DNA of 64,000 nucleotides, taken from Acanthosoma haemorrhoidale. Lineage: Eukaryota; Arthropoda; Insecta; Hemiptera; Acanthosomatidae. Location: contig OV884014.1 of the NCBI GenBank assembly GCA_930367205.1, positions 110,497,138 through 110,561,137 of the forward strand. Direction: 5' to 3'. Below the pieces are notes generated by a model, which ran no database searches, was not told where the DNA came from, and saw only the letters and a program-made list of their open reading frames with translations. This document shows, piece by piece, positions 32,863 through 45,780 of the stretch. Numbering within the stretch: the stretch's first letter is position 1; every line of letters starts with the position of its first letter. The position numbers were made by a program, and so were the translations under genes.

Positions 32863-33960
32863 ACATTTTTTAGACATCGACAGGCCCGAAGCCAAACCAC
32901 CTTTCGCGAATACAGATTAAACCTTCGCAATGAATTACTACATTTTACCAATTTAAAAGGACAGACATGGCTTGTTGATACAGACTCAGAGATAAATTAT
33001 ATAACACCAAGTTCTGAACCCGACGGAACGGAAAAACGCGTCAATCCTTTAGGTGATAAAGCTTAAAACGAAGTAGTAGACTTATTAAACAGATATCTGA
33101 GAATAATAAAGACACAAGATAAGAAATTAAATAAAACCAATTTATTAAAACATATAATCCCACCAAAAAGAGAAAACCCTTATATTATTCTTGAAAAACT
33201 GGCGACAGAAAGCTAAGGACGATGGTAACTTCCCTTCAAAACCTTTTTATTCTAATTTGCGAAATACGGTATCAATGCGAACTGTGAGAGGTATCCACGT
33301 GGATCATTTAGAAGACAAGAATCACGAACTAAAAAACTGACTTGTCGGATTAGTGAATGATTCAAACATTTTTTAGACATCAACAGGCACGAAGCCAAAC
33401 CACCCTTCGCGAACACAGATTAAACCTTCGCAATGGATTACTACATTTTACTAATTTAAAAGGACAGACATGGCTAGTTGATACAGACTCAGAGATAAAT
33501 TATATAACCTCAAGTTCTGAGCCCGACGGAACGGAAATACGCGTCAATCCTTTAGGTGATAAAGCTTAAAACGAAGTAGTAGACTTAATTAACAGATATC
33601 TGAGAATAATAAAGACACAAGATAACAAATTAAATAAAACCAATTTATTAAAACATATAATCCCACCAAAAAGAGAAAAACCTTATATTATTCTTGAAAA
33701 ACTGGCGACAGAAAGCTAAGGACGATGGTAACTTCCCTTCAAAACCTTTTTATTCTAATTTGCGAAATACGGTATCAATGCGAACTGTGAGAGGCAACCA
33801 CGTGGATCATTTAGAAGACAAGAAACACGAACTAAAAAACTGACTTGTCGGATTAGTGAATGATTCAAACTTTTTTTAGACATCGACAGGCCCGAAGCCA
33901 AACCACCCTTCGCGAACACAGAATAAACCTTCGCAATGAATTACTGTCAGATAAACTATT
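32863..33960 (+). repeat. 503-bp tandem duplication of a retropepsin-containing Ty3 fragment
   Basis: The marker TAGACATC occurs at 32871, 33374 and 33877, exactly 503 bp apart: two full units and a partial third. Each full unit encodes the retropepsin region QTWLVDTDSEINYI, where the family has D-T-G; the third residue codon is GAC at 32983-32985 and 33486-33488. A stop follows (GDKA then TAA), then the pre-RT linker (KHIIPPKRENPYIILEKLA-like). The two units differ at a minority of positions and share the Gly-to-Asp change, so it preceded the duplication. Confidence 0.85.
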
Positions 33961-34436
33961 AGATAAGTTTAAACATACAATATTAATACAACTTCCAGAT
34001 TTTCTTTAATGTCATTCCCACAGTTCACTTTAGAAAACAGATGTACGATTCTCTAACTTTATTTGTTCTTCAGCAGGTCTTTTAATTCTTAATTTCGACT
34101 TAATTGGTTGTTAAGGCGCTTTCTGTGAGAGCATGTTACAATTTTATGGAATTTGGCAAAATCAGATGGAATGCTGTCTCCTGTGGGGTTCACATTTTCC
34201 TACCTGGACAGCTACCTGTAGGGTGCCAGGTAGGATGGCACCAGTCAGTGCATTCCATCTTACGATTTCGACAAGCTCTCCCTTAAAAAAAAGTACCAAA
34301 CAAAAAATAAAAGGAATCAAAGTGTTAGTTAATTTATTCATTTTTAATTTAATATGAAATAAGTCACGTTAGTAATGCTCGGTTTTCGAGTTATTAACAG
34401 AAAAGAAAAAAAAACAACTTGTGTTTGTATTTTTTT
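33961..34436. other. Non-coding junction before duplicated block copy B
   Basis: 34,110-34,300 resembles 1,845-1,985 at reduced identity, including a hairpin with perfect 9-bp arms CCTACCTGG and CCAGGTAGG at about 34,200-34,236. No gene. Confidence 0.5.
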
Positions 34437-37225
34437 TATACTTCCGGAAAATATTTCAGGTGGCATAATTAAAATTCATAATGAGCACCCCAAAAAACAC
34501 AATTAAAAAAATTTTCAGAACTTCTCCAAAATTTTCCAAGTAAAAATACCTTATGACTGGACTAGTCTAGTTAGTGCCTAGGAACACTAAATGATCAATA
34601 TATTACAGGCCTTCATGACCTATATTCCCAGCACTGCCCTTTCATTCAAACTGTTCAAATTCACAAATTGGATCATTTGTCAGCGATTAAGGGCACAATT
34701 GATCAGCACTGCATACTGAAACTGCGCATCACAGTTTCCCTAAAAACAATCACAACTTGAACTAAAGAGACAGTTGTGGTTTTATACAATAACCGTAATA
34801 AGGGGGTCGTTTCTACCAACTTGCATCTCCAAATAGTGGATTCATAAATAAACCAATGATCAAGAAATCGTTTACTAATACATATTGCAACCTAATATAC
34901 TTATTTATTACGAAGTAGTTGGTGTCCCCACGTGCAGGAGTGCATGGTGTTGCCATGTGGTCATGTATTGAATTTCTTTCATGTCAGGTAAAATATATTA
35001 TTAGTACACCAATTATTAAATTCACTATAATATATATTATTCACCATACGAGTTCCCGCTTTGGATTCCATGATTAGATGGACATTATAAAAGTTTTATG
35101 TTGAAAAAACTGTTATTTTTATTTTCAACGTTCGTTATTATTTAGGTTCCAAATCTTTCTTAAATGAATCACTTGATAAATAGCGTAATTGGAACGAAAA
35201 CTTTAATTTTATAATTCATCTCACGTGACCATATGTTTTTTTAGTTCAAAAAATGTCTATTTTAATATCAAACATAAAAAAATTTAAAATAATGAATTAG
35301 GCTAAATAAATAAAAACATGAGGTACAAAGATAACATATTTTATTTATCACAAATATATGCAGAGAAATAGATAACGAGTCCTTCCAAAAATAGTTCTAC
35401 TTTCCACCATTTTCTCCAAACTCGACTAACTTACCACGTTCTGAAATTGGTTCGATGTGTTTCATCTGGCTTGTGGTGACCGGAGAGTTCCAGACTCCAG
35501 GGCATCAATCAACACCTATTCAACAAAATCATACTAGTCAATGAAAAAAAAGCACTTTGATTTCATTTATTGCTTATGATTTTATTGCTATTTACTGTGA
35601 TCATATTTCTTTATAAAAGATGTTATGCCATGCTATTATTATCATTATTATACATAAGATCCTCATATAAGATAATCTATGGATGGTAAAAATAAGATGT
35701 GGGATGTAGTTTACAAATATATCACTCATTATACTTCATGTAACATACAAATGCATTCCAGCTTTGATAATTTTAGTAGCTATATTGAATTATGTTTTGA
35801 AAGCGGTTTTCAATTTCACCTTAAAAAATACACTCGTCCAAATAATAATGAACTTAATTAATACTTTGTTGTAACATTTAAATGCGCGAAGGGTGGCTAG
35901 GTCACAGTATACCTACATTAAACGATCTTATTGAAGCACATTTAAAAAGATATTTTTACTAGAAAAATTTTAGAGAAGTTCTGAAAATTTGCCCACTTAT
36001 GTATTTTGAGGTGTGGTTATGAATTTAAACTTTGCCACATCCAATTTTTTCCGGAACTATAAAAAATCACATTATTTTTTTTCCCTTTTTGTTCATAACT
36101 TAAAAAAACCGTGCATAACTAACGTGAATCATTTCATATTAAATTAGACATGAGTTAATTAACTAAAATTTGGTTTCATATATTTTTTTGTTGGGCATTT
36201 GGTTTTTTAAGTGAGAGGGAGTCGAAATTATAACATGGGATGTACTTTTCGGTTCTAACCTACCAGGAAACTCAGCCTAACCTTTCAACTTTTCTGAAAC
36301 AAACCCTTATTGCAAAAAATAACTAAATCTTAGTCTTTATATTAGAAACAAAGCAATATTAATTCACTTTTCAGGTTTTCAAAAAAAAAAAAATCTCTAT
36401 AAACTTTAGAAGTAATTTCAGGAAAATAAGGTACTTTTCACTTCATGTATTTTGATTTTTGTCTGTTCCCATATATCCATTGGGGATGGTTGGGGTTTTT
36501 CAACCATTATAACTGATTATAATCAGGAGCCAAGTTCTTATAAAGACATTTTTGACTTTTGATTTAGTAATTTTAATACTTGAAGTGTGTTTATTGTTTT
36601 GCTTCATTATAACTGTAAATTTATGCAAAGATTCCTTATTGTAGAATCTGTAATAATCGATCTGTATGGATTTGAAAAAAACAAAAATTAAAACTGACTA
36701 AGTTATTTTACTTAGTACCCTTTTGAAAACACGTTTAGTATTTAGTGCTCCCTGTAAATTTTAAGGCCTTTCGGTTAATGTACGCAAGAATTTGAAGAGC
36801 CAATTTTCAAATTTTGAGTACTTTTAAGATGTCAGTTAATAAGATTTTGGTAATTTTATTCCAATACATGAAATGCGAGCTTTTTCGTTGAATATTAGCA
36901 ACTCAGATTTTGAAATTCAGTCAGTTTTCAAATTGCAACCACCTACAACGTAATTCTGTTTTAGGGCTGCTGGATAAAAATTTTGAACCTAGTTTCAATC
37001 GTGTTTTCGTTAAATTCTCGTTAAAAAATTGGTAGGTTATTAGAAATAAGAAAATGTGTTTACTGAAAGGTGATCTGACAAAGTTTGCTAGAATAATTAG
37101 GAACGTGAATGCTACGTTAATGTTTCTGATTCTTAGAGACTTTAATGCAGGAGTGGCTTATCAGAATAAGATCGCAGGCTACCCACCTTACTTATACTAT
37201 AATTAGTTTACAAAATTAATAAACA

Positions 37226-37297
37226 GGAGGGGTGGGGGTAACAGGAGGGGTAGGGGTAACTGGAGGGGTGGGGGTAACTTGGGGGTTGGGGTGGCAT
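37226..37297 (+). promoter_or_regulatory. G-rich minisatellite upstream of GATA copy B
   Basis: Same three GGAGGGG(T)GGGG-type units and terminal GGGGGTTGGGG as at 4546-4617, at the same distance from the start codon, without substitutions in the G runs. Confidence 0.5.
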
Positions 37298-37322
37298 TGG
37301 TTTCGAAGTCTTATTATCGAAG

Positions 37323-39637
37323 ATGGCTTTTGATGGTACGGAAACCACCAGCGCCAACCTGCACCAGGCTTTGGCTTTCGTCATCAGACATTTGGGAGAG
37401 GATGTAAGTATTTTGCAGTCTTATTGTGTTCAAATATTATTTCATAGGAATGTTTTTGTTTCTAAAATTTTAATTAAGGGGTTTTCCAGGCTTATAAACT
37501 GCCAGTAAGTACTCAGTTGATAAATTAGAACTGGCGATATATAGGAAACAGTTTGTGTTATATTTGTCGTTATTTCCCTTACTTATAAGCAAATCACTCA
37601 ATTTGACTGTTGCTTATACTGCGGTGATAACATTTTAGATTGAATTTAATTTTCATAAAGTAACTAAAACTGTTAGTATTTCTGTTATCATCTAGGACAA
37701 CTTTAAAGCGATGTATCTAGATTAATTTTGGACAAACTTTTTGAGTAAACCTTTACACACTAGATAAACAAATACTTCTTTAATTATTACTAATTAATTT
37801 ATTTCAAACTTATTACTGCCTGATGATTTCTTTCATAGTAACAACAGACAAAACGAATTAGATGAGAACATGTAATCGATGAGTAACTTAAATAAAAACT
37901 TAACTTTTTCAGTCTTCTAAGAGTTTAAATGTTTAGTGTACTAGTTGTTATTCTTGCAATATACCTAACAGTAAAATGCTAGTGAATCGGGCCCTCCAAT
38001 TCGGTTAGTGAGAGTAGATGTATCAACCACGGAGTACATATGTATTTGAAATAATTCAAAGAAATTTATATAAAAACGTGGTTTTTTACTCAATTTGCAA
38101 TAATTATTAATTTTAAAACATTAAAAGGAAGTTGAGGGACATAAATTATGTTTTGTGCTATTAACTATAAATATTGTTAGGTTCCCCCATCGAAATAATT
38201 TTAAATAATTTCGCTCAAGCACTTTTCCCTGTATAAATAATATTTTATATGTCTGGTTTGGTCGGTTGAAAAGAGGTCCACGTATTTGTTCATATTATTT
38301 ATTTATCAGGCCAAAAAAGAGAATACAAAAGAACACCGAAGCATCAAGTAATCTAGATTACTTCCATTCTTGATGGAGATTGTCATTTGCAGGGGATCTA
38401 GTGCACGGATGAGAATCAAATATATAAAAGATATATTTTTCTTCAAATTTTATAAAATAATTTCTTTATTGTTAACAGAAATTCCAGGGAGACCTGTCAG
38501 TGGCCGTGGAGGACGGCCTTCACCTCCTCGCAGCAGCAGCCGCTTTTGGCGGAAGATCGTCGGCGGACATGGTAATCATTTGTTATTTTCTTTTGTTATT
38601 ATCTTTTAATGCTTTCTTTAATTTATTTAATATATATCATACGTGGTCATTTTCAAGATGTGCACTTTTCAATATATTTTTGTTTATACGAGCCCGTGCT
38701 AAAAAAGTGTTGGAATTACGGTAGAGTAACCATAAGACATGAGCTCGCATGAACAGTGTTTATTGTTTATGTCATTAACAAAACTATAGTAGCATAAACA
38801 ATATCAATTGTTCTAAAAAAGTTAAATTATAAGCAAAAATTAGTTTATAATAATATTTTTATTAATGGTTTCAGAAAAATTGTTCCAATTGCGGAACAAA
38901 AAAGACAAGTGTATGGAGGAGACACCCAAACAAGGAGCTGCTCTGCAATAGCTGTGGGTGTTACCTGCAGCTGCATAAGACAGCAAGGCCCAAAAGGTTG
39001 TGGAAGGACGTGATCCACAAGCGGGTACGACGGAAAGTAAGTTTCAATTTTTATTCAGTGAGTTTTTTGAAAAGTGTTCGCAACGTAGGACCATCTTTTT
39101 AATTGAACTTCGTCTCCTTGAGTTGCATTTGTGGCCACCCTTCCATTGAACTGTTCAATATCAGTCATGAATACATTACATCCATTTGTTAATTATTTAA
39201 CTAAGCATGATTATATTTTAAAGTATTGCTATTGTTTTAGCATCATGAGGGAATCAAATAGAAGTCCTTATCAAATTGTATGCTAGTCTCTTAAACTATT
39301 GTGGAAGAATTACAAAGAGCGTTTTAATGAATCCCTGTACACTAATGTCTAATCTAATATATTTTTTATATGGGCTACCTTAACTTTTATCCATTTGCCT
39401 CTAGTAGGTTATATTTAGTACTAATAACGAAATTAATATAGGATTTATATCTTAAATTTTCTATTCTTTAACCTGCTTTGTATTATTTTAATAGGTGGAA
39501 GGAAAAGAACCTACACTGTAATGAAGAACGAGCATAAGATGGCCCGCATTGAGATCGCCCGAAAGAAGAAACTAGAAAGGCGAAGGCAAAAAGTGAATAA
39601 TAAGAAGATGAAATATATATATTTTAAGATAAGGTAA
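37323..39637 (+). CDS. GATA-type zinc-finger transcription factor, copy B (4 exons)
   Basis: Exons 37323-37403, 38479-38571 and 38875-39036, then a last exon; the same phase-0 junctions and splice sites as copy A. Exon 2 is identical to copy A and exon 3 differs by one silent change (AAT to AAC). Exon 1 has four substitutions, all amino-acid changing (Ser3Phe, Lys6Thr, Ser8Thr, Ile10Ser). The last exon is ambiguous as in copy A: an acceptor at 39494 gives eight residues then TAA; an acceptor at 39526 opens 39527-39637 (KMARIEIARKKKLERRRQK and a short tail) to TAA 39635. The coiled-coil tail of copy A is deleted. The finger keeps all four Cys and the W-R-R. Likely a nuclear DNA-binding protein if expressed. 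Confidence 0.78.
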
Positions 39638-39894
39638 CTTGTAAATGTAAATAAAATTATATTAAGATCTGTAATATCTCTTATTCAAATAAACTAGCTT
39701 ATTTCTAAATGCTGTTAAGTTATTCCCACTGCCTTGATGCCTTTTTTTTATGCTTTGAAAAAAAATATATATACAAAACTGGTATTTGTTTAAATTATAT
39801 TTTATTAAATATATGTGTAAGTAGGAGACTTCTCAGAGGGCAACGCATGATTTATTATTATTGAGAATTATTATAATAATTTCAAGTAATTTAT

Positions 39895-40930
39895 TTTCGA
39901 TGTCGTTTTTCCAAGGGTATGCCGGTTCTATTTGGTACCTTAATTTATTAAAGGGTAGTTCTATTTGTAGTGGGCCACTGCCTCTTGTTATGAAAATTTG
40001 ATTTTTTCAAATGTTAATGGGTTTGTTGGTCACTATAAATATTTGATTGTAGATACGTTGTTGAGAATGTTGGGTTGCTTAGCTCTCGGTTTCAACTAGT
40101 TCTTGGGGAAGTGGAAGGCTGTCTTCTAAGTCTTTTAGGGTTTGTTCCAGTTTCAGTTAATAATTTGTCTAACTCTCCGTCTGTATCTATTTCTTCGATA
40201 CCGTTTAATTATTATTTGTATTATTTTCAATTTTACACGACTCAATGCATCTGCTACAGTTAGTTCTTCCTTCTACATCATTAATTTCGAAATAAAACTT
40301 ATTTATCAGACAAATCCATTTCATTATCCTTGTGTTATTATTTTTCATAGAAAAAAATCGTTTGAATTATAAATCTCTGCCTATAAAGATATGGTTTAAA
40401 GGGTTTGCAAGCATAAGTAATAGTAAACAATTCTTCTTGCATAGTTGAATATTTTGGTTCTGTCTTTAGTATTGTTTTAGAAGCAAAAGCGATTGGGTGA
40501 TCCCTCCCTTCGGAAAGTTGAGAAACTAGTGCTCCAACTGCCATATTACTTGCGTCGGTTGTTAAAATGATTTGCTCCGAAAAGTCGGGATATGTTTAGA
40601 TTTGAGAATTGATCAATAATGCTTTAAGATTTTCAAACGCGTGTCTGTATGTCTCCGGATTTATAGTTTCTTCAGATTTCCTTAAATATTATGACAGTGG
40701 TTGAGCTATGTGGGCATAAATTTTAATAATTTTCCGATAATATTTTGTTATGCTTAGGAATTGATTAATTTTTTTTTCAAGGGGACTTAATATCCTGGGC
40801 TAGGGGACTTTTTCAACAGTTTCTAATTTTCTCGGGCAAGTTTTTATACCTTTTGATGTTAGAATATGTCCTAGAAATGGTAATTCAGTTTTGTCAAGTT
40901 GTATCATGTTATCAAGTCAAGTTAACAAAA
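39895..40930 (-). pseudogene. Ty3/Gypsy RT-RNase H fragment, copy B (minus strand)
   Basis: Counterpart of 7690-8700. The RNase H piece 40338-40544 carries MAVGALVSQL and HPIAFASKTI; upstream on the minus strand a 26-bp insertion near 40,592-40,622 separates it from the first catalytic Asp region. RT text with KTGPRKL-like content is frameshifted. Non-functional. Confidence 0.78.
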
Positions 40931-41935
40931 AATATAATTCTATTATCAAAGTATACTGATGAGTTAGGTGTATTACTAAGTAAAGACTTAGTAGAAAGGG
41001 GGCCCCTGGGCTGTTTGTAAAAAAAAGCCCATTATTTTATGTTTCATAATTATCTGACTATCCTGCTTCAATAAAAGACCGATTATGGCGTAATTAAAAC
41101 AAATGCTGAACGACAGTGACCAAAAAATTATCCCAGGTCAAATATGTTAGTCCGCCATCTTTGGAGGCCATTTAGGCATGGTACGACCGCATTAGTTAAT
41201 TTTTTGTAATTAATAGTTGCAAGAAATACAATTATGTGAATTTTATAGCGATGGGGGGAGGGGGTCTTTCTCAGCAACTGCTAGGCCCTTGCAGTGTCTA
41301 TGTCTAAAACAGATTTGCTGCTCTTGGAAATCCTGCCCCACTCCCCAAGAGGGACGGGACATGCGAAAGACGAGGTCTTTAAGCTGTAAATACGTATTAT
41401 AAGACGTTTTAATTGCCCTCGAGCATAAAAATAATACAGATTACCGAGGGGACTGAAATACATTGTTTTCATAACACTTACTGGGATTTTCTTTAAGGAG
41501 CGGCAAATTTGTACAAATTATCCGGAAATACGAATAATCGGGATTCCACTGTATAATAAATAATATGATCACACCACAAATATAATGAGGGATTTTAAAG
41601 AATGGGATAATAAACTAAAATGGTAATCCCCTCTCAACTTCTGTTCTTCCTATTTTTTAACAGGAACATTTCATCAACATCTCCGAGCGAATTCTAAACC
41701 AACCTGCCTAACTATGTGATAACTTTATGATAACACTAAAGTTAAGTAATGTTCATGCAAATGGATTTGTTGTAATAGACCCTCGACTATAAATGATAAA
41801 AACAATTATAGACCCCAGCCTAAGGCAATGGAATACCACGTGGTAAAAAACTTTAACGGGTCTCATTATATCATTCTTTAAGAAAATAAATTATTCATAT
41901 TTTTATAATGTTTTCTTTTTCACACCATGCAGCTT
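40931..41935. repeat. Dispersed repeat, counterpart of 8,701-9,714
   Basis: Contains the pogo/Tigger-like end (minus-strand CAGTGGAATCCCGATTATTC at about 41,555) and the inverted CCACGTGG block at about 41,830-41,860. No gene. Confidence 0.5.
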
Positions 41936-42863
41936 CTGCCTAATTTGATTGGTTTAGGTCACGGATAAATTTTTTCGTACTTTCAATCAACCAGTTTCCG
42001 TGATCTGTCTTCTCCAGCGGGTGAGAACTACGGTGTTTATCAATTTACTTACCCATTATGGGAGTTTTATAGGAAGACTTACTTTATTGTGATAAAATAA
42101 CAATCTGCCTCATTGGGCAATAAGTAATTGTGATAAATGATCTCATTCATACATATGGCTCAGTTAGCGTTTGTCTTAAATATTGCTGTGAGGTTCATAT
42201 CCTCGACGAGTTTTAATCGAGACCAAAATTGACAGTTAAATTTAAATTTCATTTTTTATTGTCGATGGTGATGGCCATTAAACGTTCTTCATATCCTATG
42301 CTCCTACCCAGGCTTCACACAACCTTTCCTTCAATGTATTCCACAAGATCAAGAACTGATGTTGAAAAACTGGAGTTTTTTCGTAATCATTGCTTTCTCT
42401 TGGAACCTCCAACAGACTTGTTTTATGATTAGATAAATTTATTTTATCTTCACTGAGGTTAATTTACTCCCAATCCAAGAAGGCATTGCGTTTCCACTGC
42501 TATATTTTTCTTAAAGAGTGTCAAAACTCAAAAGCAGATGGGTTATCATTATCACTTCCTCTCTTTCTCAGTTACCCAACAACTTTTCTAACTGGTCTTG
42601 ACTTATTTTGTCCATGGGTATACAGTTTAAAAAGTTTATCCTGTTTTACAAATCTGTCATGCACGTTGATCATACTATTGATACTAACATGATGATAACT
42701 AATATGATTGTTATTGAAGCTGAAAATCAAAGTTTTAGATAAATATTATTTCATACAGTTGTTACATACCTATATAAAAGATGATAATAATGTCTATTTG
42801 TTCTGTAAGGGTTAATTTTTTTCCCGGGGATATTGAAATTTTTTCTTTATAGAAATAAGACCC

Positions 42864-43631
42864 ATGAGTATTAGAAAAAGAAGTGGAATTTATGAATCGG
42901 CCGAGGAAAGCACTACTAATTCAAGATTGCTAAACACTAAGAGGAGAATTAGAATTATGGAATTAATTGATTCAACGACCGACGAAGACGATGTTACTAA
43001 TTTTCGATCACATTATGAAAATAAAGATCAGAAGATTAGGAAAAGTATAGGAAATAAAAAAAATATGATACAAAACCTGGAAATATTATTATTCCTGCTA
43101 AGAAATTCGAAAATAAGGATTTAAAATGTAAGATTCGTAAATATTACAGAGAGTGATCCAATATCCTGTATTAATTTATTTGGGAAATGGGGGATTTCAA
43201 CAAACAAAATACATTCTTGAGCGCATTTACTCACCATACGCTGGCCAATAAAAACAAAACGAGGCAGAAATTTTAAAGGATCAGCCAGAGATTGTAGTTG
43301 TAAATACTTTTAGAATATGAAAAAAGAAAGCATTGCGGTACGTAAAAAGTTCTTTACAGAAACATTCGATATAACTATAGGCAGACTACATAGGGCTGTC
43401 AAAGCAACGGTAATAGGAAAAGACTTACGTGGGAAAATGAAAGGATCTTGCAGAAAGAGTAATGAGAAACTAGTGGATGCCGTAAAAGATCATATAAAAC
43501 ATTTCCCACGCTATGAAAGCCATTACACGCGTTCTGAAAATCCAAGCAGAAAATACCTGAGTTCTGATTTCAACTTAAGAAAAATGTACAACTTGTATGT
43601 CAAAAAAGCAAATATAAAGGAACATTTTTAA
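42864..43631 (+). pseudogene. DDE transposase N-terminal ORFs, copy B
   Basis: 42864-43124 (86 codons, MSIRKRSGIYESAEES) and 43317-43631 (104 codons, MKKESIAVRKKFFTETF). The second contains HFPRYESHYTRSENPSRKYL and NLRKMYNLYV, a motif set found in a widespread insect transposase-like family (F-P-x-x-E-S-H-Y ... K-M-Y-x-L-Y). Between them, 43,130-43,316 also looks coding-derived in shifted frames. The two ORFs were probably one gene. Confidence 0.7.
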
Positions 43632-43689
43632 GAATAATTTTAATTAAAGTTTTCATCACCCACATAAAGATACATGAGAAAAAAGCGAT

Positions 43690-44300
43690 TTCCTAAATAT
43701 AAAAATTAAAGTTACCGAAGACCTTAATGAAGAAAGCAGCCTTTTAGAAGAACATAGCATACATTTAAGCAATACAGAACTGGCTCGAAAAGCTTTAAAG
43801 GAAGATCAAGCTTAGCATCAACGAACCCAGATAAATATTAACTTTGATCTACAAAAGGCACTTCCATATCCAAAATTATGGGTTTCTGTTGAATACTATC
43901 AGCGAAATATGTATGTTCTTAATGAAGGTTTCCATAATTTTCTTGACAACAGAATTGATATGTATGCATAGGAGGAAACTGTAGCATCTAGAGATGCGGA
44001 CGAAACAGCTTCTTGCTGCCTGAAGCACATTCAGAATGTTACAGACCAAGATCATATTGTAGCATACAGTGACATGTGTGCTGGACAGAACCGAAATATT
44101 TAGCTCCCACTGAAGTGGTTGAGGATGGTTCAATCAGCTGATAATAACATAAACGTTATTGACCACAAACTTTTATTGAATCATATCTCATCATTTCTTC
44201 CAAACGACAGAGATATTAGAGTTGTGGAAACAGCATTAAAGAAAACGGATCAGTTATATACTGCTCAAGACGAAGGAAATATGTTGGATGAGGTTTAAAA
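43690..44300 (+). pseudogene. DDE transposase catalytic-region remnant, copy B
   Basis: In one broken frame: KLWVSVEYYQRNMYVLNEGF (around 43,874), VAYSDMCAGQNRN (44059-44097) and SFLPNDRDIRVVE (44191-44229). Y-S-D-x-C-x-G-Q-N-R-N and F-L-P-N-D-R-D-x-x-x-x-E are the conserved core motifs of the same insect transposase-like family; the acidic residues are likely catalytic. Stops at about 43,813, 43,969 and 44,101 inactivate it. The family name is not known to me. Confidence 0.7.
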
Positions 44301-44540
44301 GGGATGAACCGCACGAACCTTTTTACAAAACTAGTATAAAAGAAAGTGCTCCATTTAAAATAATTTTTATTTTGAAAAAAGTAAGACCTAAAAACCTCAG
44401 GAAAATTACTCTTGCCACTGTATAAAACTTCAAGACCTACAACAAAAGACAAATACAGCGATATGATGAGTTTACTGGCTTACATGCCACCTATTTACCA
44501 TGACTACTTCACTATGCTAACTGTAAAGGAGAATTAAGTT

Positions 44541-45148
44541 TAAATTTATTTTTTTGTTATCTTAATGGAGTTATTTACATTTTACACTTGTTTATTTATA
44601 TCGCCTTTTTAATATAACTGAAATTAATTCTTAATAACCTTGGTTACTCTTGTATTTCAATGTTTTCATTTTACTTATTATTTTTTTACATTGAAAATCC
44701 ACATGTCTATAAAAATATGGACTTTAATTTACTCTTGTTTTTATTTCTTATAATATGTTATTTTTGAAGGTGGAATAAGTCCATTTGGAGCTAAAAACAT
44801 CGTTTATTTATGAAGAATAAGATATTGGTTGGGTCACAATCCAACTACCCTGTAGAATCAAAAGTGTCAACACTCCATTATGACATTTAAGCCCTGACGA
44901 GGAGGAACTGAAAGACTCCTAAGAATGAAAAGGTAAGGTCCTAAGGTCGATTTAAAGGCCATAGGACCTTTTTCTGTTTCTTCTACAACGTGAAATATTA
45001 TCTCTCCAAAACTTTTACATTCCCCAAAAACAGTTAAATAGTACTTATAACAATAAAAATACGTGTACACATATAGATGAGAAATATAAAAAACTAAAAC
45101 ATAAATTCAATCGCCGTATACCCAGTAATAAAAAGTTTATAAAATTGC
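44541..45148. other. Unique non-coding sequence left of the Gypsy element
   Basis: AT-rich, with no gene. It is not homologous to the sequence on the other side of the Gypsy element, which is the DDE left arm at its 'GAGTTTTATAGG' position. Confidence 0.6.
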
Positions 45149-45780
45149 TGTCGGGGGCGTCACTAGGGGAGTGCTGATCACTCTAGCCCTGGTGACAAGT
45201 GCGGATTGTTGTAGTTTATAACATGGACCATTGTTCCATGTCGGCATTTTAATATCTGACTCCATTTATTGATAGGAATGTGTCCTGACAAGACACTATG
45301 TTCAAAAGAAAAAGGTAGAGAGGTAGCATAAATGATAATACCGGTTCAGAGTTCAAACGGGGCACGGCAGCGTAGTAGACTGAGGTGGCAGGTGGTCTGA
45401 AGACTTGTCAGACAGCGTGACGACTCATAGGACAGCAGGGAGAGAGAGTAGGGTTTACTCCTTATTTCCTGACCTTTTTATATCATCTCCCCTCCCTCGC
45501 GAGAGGTGCAGTTGCTGACAGGGGCATGTTTTATGATACGTGGTGACCACTTTGTTATATGGCCTAGGTTTATTGGTGGGGCCCTCTGGGCTACTTGTCT
45601 ACTACTTCCGACCTCTCTGTGATTTATTACCGTCTGTCGGTGTCCGTATGTCTACCTGTTCCTACTACGTGCCGCGACCCTGATTTATTCCAAAGAAGCT
45701 TACAAGATTTACATTATATTATAATACAGTATGAACCAGAGTGTAGGGTAATTTACATATATAGTTAGCGGTCGCTATAG
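45149..45780 (-). repeat. 3' LTR of the Gypsy element
   Basis: 632 bp. Minus-strand TATAAAAAGG promoter-like string near 45,475-45,483 and AATAAA near 45,264-45,269. It lacks about 46 bp present in the other LTR (57,099-57,160), apparently lost between two ATGGCC repeats. Confidence 0.9.

Larger units (their letters stand above)
34437..41935. repeat. Segmental direct repeat, copy B (first part)
   Basis: Counterpart of 1995-9714. It includes a copy-specific 200-bp insertion at about 34,910-35,110, the G-rich tract, GATA copy B and the minus-strand Ty3 fragment. 34,437-37,225 is non-coding, as in copy A. Confidence 0.92.
41936..44540 (+). mobile_element. DDE-type transposon, copy B (carries the transposase core, right arm missing)
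   Basis: Left inverted-repeat arm 41936-42902 (967 bp), then a centre longer than in copies A and C because it retains a catalytic-region segment (about 43,690-44,300). The sequence breaks at 44,540, exactly where the right arm begins in copies A (11,014) and C (59,301). The missing arm makes this copy immobile even apart from its coding stops. Confidence 0.75.
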
